Under the pieces are notes generated by a model, which saw only the letters and a program-made list of their open reading frames with translations, was not told where the DNA came from and searched no databases. A DNA stretch of 7,227 nt, taken from positions 1 through 7,227 of the forward strand of contig DWUW01000094.1 of the NCBI GenBank assembly GCA_019120525.1. The letters run 5' to 3'. The position numbers were made by a program, and so were the translations under genes. The stretch is from Candidatus Eisenbergiella stercorigallinarum (lineage in GTDB: Bacteria; Bacillota; Clostridia; Lachnospirales; Lachnospiraceae). Every line of letters begins with the position of its first letter. Within the stretch, counting starts at the first letter, position 1. Below are positions 6,088-7,227 of this stretch, piece by piece.

Positions 6088-6166
6088 GGCCTGGTCTGCC
6101 GACCAGAGCCGCGAAGCTGGCGAAGATGGGAGAAGCGTAGACTGGCCTGGTCTGCCGACCAGAGCC
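6088..6166 (+). other. Two identical stem-loops after prfA, possible weak terminators
   Basis: GGCCTGGTC-TGCC-GACCAGAGCC forms a 9-bp stem with one bulged A and a TGCC loop, once at 6088-6110 and again at 6144-6166. No T run follows either, so they are not canonical intrinsic terminators; they may slow polymerase or protect the 3' end. In addition 6043-6055, inside prfA, is the exact reverse complement of 6087-6099 (13 bp), giving a competing fold that spans the stop codon. I find no good intrinsic terminator between prfA and the toxin-antitoxin promoter. Confidence 0.6.
6108..6140 (+). pseudogene. Remnant of a second prfA 3' end
   Basis: Eleven codons including a TAG stop encode AAKLAKMGEA, nearly the same as the RF1 C terminus. 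There is no start codon, ribosome site or catalytic domain attached, so this is a scar, not a gene. Confidence 0.75.
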
Positions 6167-6200
6167 GCCGGGGCTGCAAGGGTGGAGCGGAAAAGACTAT

Positions 6201-6245
6201 TTTGTATAGTAAAAAGCTTTACAAATGCTTAACCACGGGATACAA
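6201..6245. promoter_or_regulatory. Candidate antitoxin operator sites
   Basis: TTTGTA (6201-6206) and TACAAA (6220-6225) form a 6-bp inverted repeat reaching into the -35 box, with a nested GTAAA/TTTAC pair (6209-6213 and 6218-6222). ATACAA recurs at 6240-6245 on the -10 box. RelB-type antitoxins of E. coli bind TTGTAA-like inverted repeats, so these are reasonable half-sites for autorepression; this is inference from resemblance. Confidence 0.4.
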
Positions 6246-6246
6246 T
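6218..6246 (+). promoter_or_regulatory. Promoter of the toxin-antitoxin operon
   Basis: TTTACA (6218-6223, 5 of 6 matches) and TACAAT (6241-6246, 5 of 6) are separated by exactly 17 bp. The predicted start lies about 20 nt before the ribosome site of the antitoxin gene. Confidence 0.8.
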
Positions 6247-6273
6247 ATAGGTGATTTGGAAAGAGGTGATTTT

Positions 6274-6537
6274 ATGGCACAGATTAGCTTGCGTATTGAA
6301 GATGATGTAAAGAGAAAGGCCGAGGAAGCCTGTAATGAGATTGGTCTGTCTCTGTCGGCGGCTATCAATATTTACCTCAAAAAATTAGGCAGGGAGAAGC
6401 GTATCCCGTTTGAAGTTTCCGTGGATCCGTTCTATTCAGAAGAAAATATGGATCGACTAAGAAAGTCGATCGCACAGATGGAAGCGACAGGCGGCACGAT
6501 ACATGAGGTAAAGCTGGATGATCAAGGCATGGTCTGA
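6274..6537 (+). CDS. Type II antitoxin, RelB/DinJ-like N terminus with a YefM-like C-terminal tail
   Basis: This 87-residue protein neutralises the toxin encoded next to it and probably represses the operon. Residues 1-8 (MAQISLRI) form the expected beta strand of a ribbon-helix-helix DNA-binding domain, followed by helices at about 10-23 and 27-39 (GLSLSAAINIYLKKLGRE), as in RelB/DinJ antitoxins. Residues 55-79 (from SEENMDRLRKSI through GGTIHEV) line up without gaps with the C-terminal toxin-binding segment of E. coli YefM as I recall it, sharing S, EN, RL, SI and G. The ATG at 6274 is chosen because AGAGGTG lies 5 nt upstream and the fold starts there; a TTG at 6202 is inside the promoter region. 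The frame overlaps the toxin gene by 20 nt. Base composition is visibly more A+T-rich than in prfA, suggesting acquisition. Confidence 0.88.
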   Translation: MAQISLRIEDDVKRKAEEACNEIGLSLSAAINIYLKKLGREKRIPFEVSVDPFYSEENMDRLRKSIAQMEATGGTIHEVKLDDQGMV

Positions 6538-6781
6538 TGCGGCATGGGAAGACTTTGAGTACTGGATGAAGCAGGACAAAAAAACCATGAAACGCATTCT
6601 TCAATTATTAAAGGATATCGATCGAAATGGATATTTTGGAATCGGCAAGCCGGAGCGATTGAGCGGAGATCTGTCGGCCTATTGGAGCCGGAGAATTGAT
6701 GATGCGAATCGAATTGTTTATCGAATAGATGGCAATGTGATAAAGATTGTTCAGTGCGGTTCGCATTACCGGGATAAGTAG
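6518..6781 (+). CDS. yoeB: YoeB/Txe family toxin, ribosome-dependent mRNA interferase
   Basis: Toxins of this family enter the ribosomal A site and cut mRNA, halting translation when the antitoxin is degraded. The 87 residues align without gaps to E. coli YoeB (84 residues, from memory): W5, the DKK stretch near 20-22, GKPERL (43-48), LSAYWSRRI (52-60) and the end CGSHYRDK. The catalytic residues E46, R65, H83 and Y84 all fall at the same numbers, so the enzyme appears intact; it carries three extra residues (RDK) after the usual terminal tyrosine. GAGG at 6505-6508 lies 9 nt before the ATG, within the antitoxin frame, and the 20-nt overlap implies coupled translation. Like its partner it is A+T-rich (for example 23 G or C in 6601-6660). 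Confidence 0.93.
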   Translation: MIKAWSDAAWEDFEYWMKQDKKTMKRILQLLKDIDRNGYFGIGKPERLSGDLSAYWSRRIDDANRIVYRIDGNVIKIVQCGSHYRDK

Positions 6782-6866
6782 GATGTATTTGCGCCGTTTG
6801 AAAAAACAGTCAGTCAAATACTCGCTTCCATATGAAAAGCGCTTTCATGATCAAAAAAGCGGTTTA
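6782..6866. other. Short non-coding stretch after the toxin gene
   Basis: No gene is seen. ATGAAA (6832-6837) and TTTCAT (6843-6848) form an inverted repeat around the perfect 10-bp palindrome AAAGCGCTTT (6836-6845). It could be a protein-binding site or a remnant of mobile DNA; nothing more can be said. Confidence 0.4.
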
Positions 6867-6925
6867 ATGGCAGCCTGGGAAAAGGGTTTCACCTGTATGG
6901 TATTTTCCTGGGCTGCCATATTTTT
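6867..6925 (+). terminator. Terminator of the toxin-antitoxin operon, 17-bp stem
   Basis: The arm at 6867-6883 (ATGGCAGCCTGGGAAAA) pairs over 17 positions with 6903-6919, including two G-U wobble pairs in the middle. The loop is 19 nt. TTTTT follows at 6921-6925. The stem is longer than most intrinsic terminators; two separate hairpin halves or a folded-repeat origin remain possible. Confidence 0.8.
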
Positions 6926-7043
6926 ATGACCGCAAGGCGTGAAAGGGTTTGATACAGCCGTAGCGACTTATTCCGCAAAAGCAGGTCCGGGCGGTCAAAA
7001 GCAGAAAAATCGGGCAGAAGGGCCTCGGAGATATTCGCCGGGA

Positions 7044-7052
7044 TGGTATAAT
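7044..7052 (+). promoter_or_regulatory. Extended -10 promoter near the right edge
   Basis: TGGTATAAT is a perfect extended -10 element. The sequence 17 bp upstream (CTCGGA-like) is a poor -35 box. A start near 7059 would give a leader or small RNA of over 150 nt containing the hairpins at 7071-7194. Confidence 0.55.
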
Positions 7053-7211
7053 GATTGCGTAGCGCGATCCGGCCCGATTCTGTCGGGCCACACTCGCACT
7101 GCCATGTTGCCCGCTTCGTGGGAATGATACGCCGGCCTGCGGCTTGCGGGAAAAATGACGCCTCCGGCGCCGCCTCTTTTCCTGCGCACGCAGGATAATG
7201 GGAAAAAAGAA

Positions 7212-7227
7212 ATGAACACCGACACTC
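7212..7227 (+). CDS. Possible start of the next gene, cut by the window edge
   Basis: An ATG at 7212 opens MNTDT to the window end. The purine tract GGGAAAAAAGAA just upstream is only a weak ribosome site. It fits as the gene served by the promoter at 7044-7052, but five codons are too few for identification. Confidence 0.25.

Larger units (their letters stand above)
6046..6166 (+). repeat. Tandem duplication of the prfA 3' end with a truncated third copy
   Basis: Copy A is 6046-6100, copy B 6101-6156, and a partial copy C starts at 6157 (GACCAGAGCCGCC). A and B agree at about 48 of 56 aligned positions with one 1-bp indel. Copy A contains the true RF1 ending AAKLARMGET and stop TAA. Copy B (6108-6140) still reads AAKLAKMGEA followed by TAG, but a +1 shift detaches it from any reading frame upstream. 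Three of the codon changes are synonymous, one is Lys for Arg, one Ala for Thr, and one a stop for a stop. Such a pattern suggests a diverged allele of the gene end rather than random decay. Confidence 0.9.
6926..7227. other. Palindrome-rich intergenic region without a convincing gene
   Basis: About 300 nt hold only small open frames without ribosome sites or family resemblance. After the promoter-like sequence at 7044-7052 come four inverted repeats: GGCCCGA/TCGGGCC (7071-7077 with 7083-7089), CCCGC/GTGGG near 7111-7123, TGCGGGAAAA with TTTTCCTGCG (7145-7154 with 7177-7186, two wobble pairs), and CCTGC/GCAGG (7181-7185 with 7190-7194), which competes with the third. It may be the leader of the next gene, a small RNA, or a dispersed repeat. 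Confidence 0.45.

Noticed and set aside
6202..6273. TTG start giving the antitoxin 24 extra residues
   Set aside because: It would place coding sequence across the promoter, and the ATG at 6274 has a good ribosome site and begins the fold exactly.
6939..7225. Small frames on both strands near the right edge (62 and 76 codons)
   Set aside because: They lack ribosome sites and domain resemblance and coincide with inverted repeats and a promoter.

Overview
The window reads as chromosomal DNA from a fairly G+C-rich member of the Clostridia, most likely a gut-type Lachnospiraceae. This is inferred from gene order and protein style, not from a database search. The supporting points are the order rho, rpmE, a DUF1385 (YqhQ-like) gene, prmC, prfA; a Firmicutes-type release factor 1 with a PET tripeptide; a zinc-type L31; and a Rho with a long low-complexity N-terminal insert.

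Layout. Positions 2-346 hold the 3' end of a PfkB-family sugar kinase, best matched to 2-keto-3-deoxygluconate kinase, closed by a very strong intrinsic terminator (385-439). A promoter near 467-477 starts a leader of about 260 nt before rho (748-2469). A well-formed promoter (2489-2517) and a leader with two tandem hairpins precede rpmE (2637-2849), which ends at a second intrinsic terminator (2885-2915). The DUF1385 membrane protein (2970-4142) overlaps prmC (4139-4972) by ATGA, and prfA (5011-6084) follows closely. Then come a tandem duplication of the prfA 3' end (6046-6166), a more A+T-rich type II toxin-antitoxin pair (6274-6781) with its own promoter, a 17-bp hairpin terminator (6867-6925), and a palindrome-rich stretch of about 300 nt with a promoter-like sequence but no convincing gene.

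How it works together. The core is information processing: Rho ends transcription, L31 is a ribosomal protein, RF1 ends translation at UAA/UAG, and PrmC methylates the GGQ glutamine of RF1. The accessory part begins exactly at the prfA stop codon. There, a diverged copy of the last RF1 codons and duplicated stem-loops suggest recombination or insertion, followed by the toxin-antitoxin cargo.

Most notable points: (i) a toxin-antitoxin pair that joins a YoeB/Txe toxin to an antitoxin with a RelB/DinJ-like DNA-binding half and a YefM-like neutralising tail; (ii) the prfA 3'-end duplication, whose differences are mostly synonymous, pointing to an allelic or insertion scar; (iii) the disordered Q/G/A/R-rich insert of Rho; (iv) candidate RNA leaders ahead of rho and rpmE. 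I see no CRISPR array, tRNA, rRNA or insertion sequence, and no clearly new multi-gene system.
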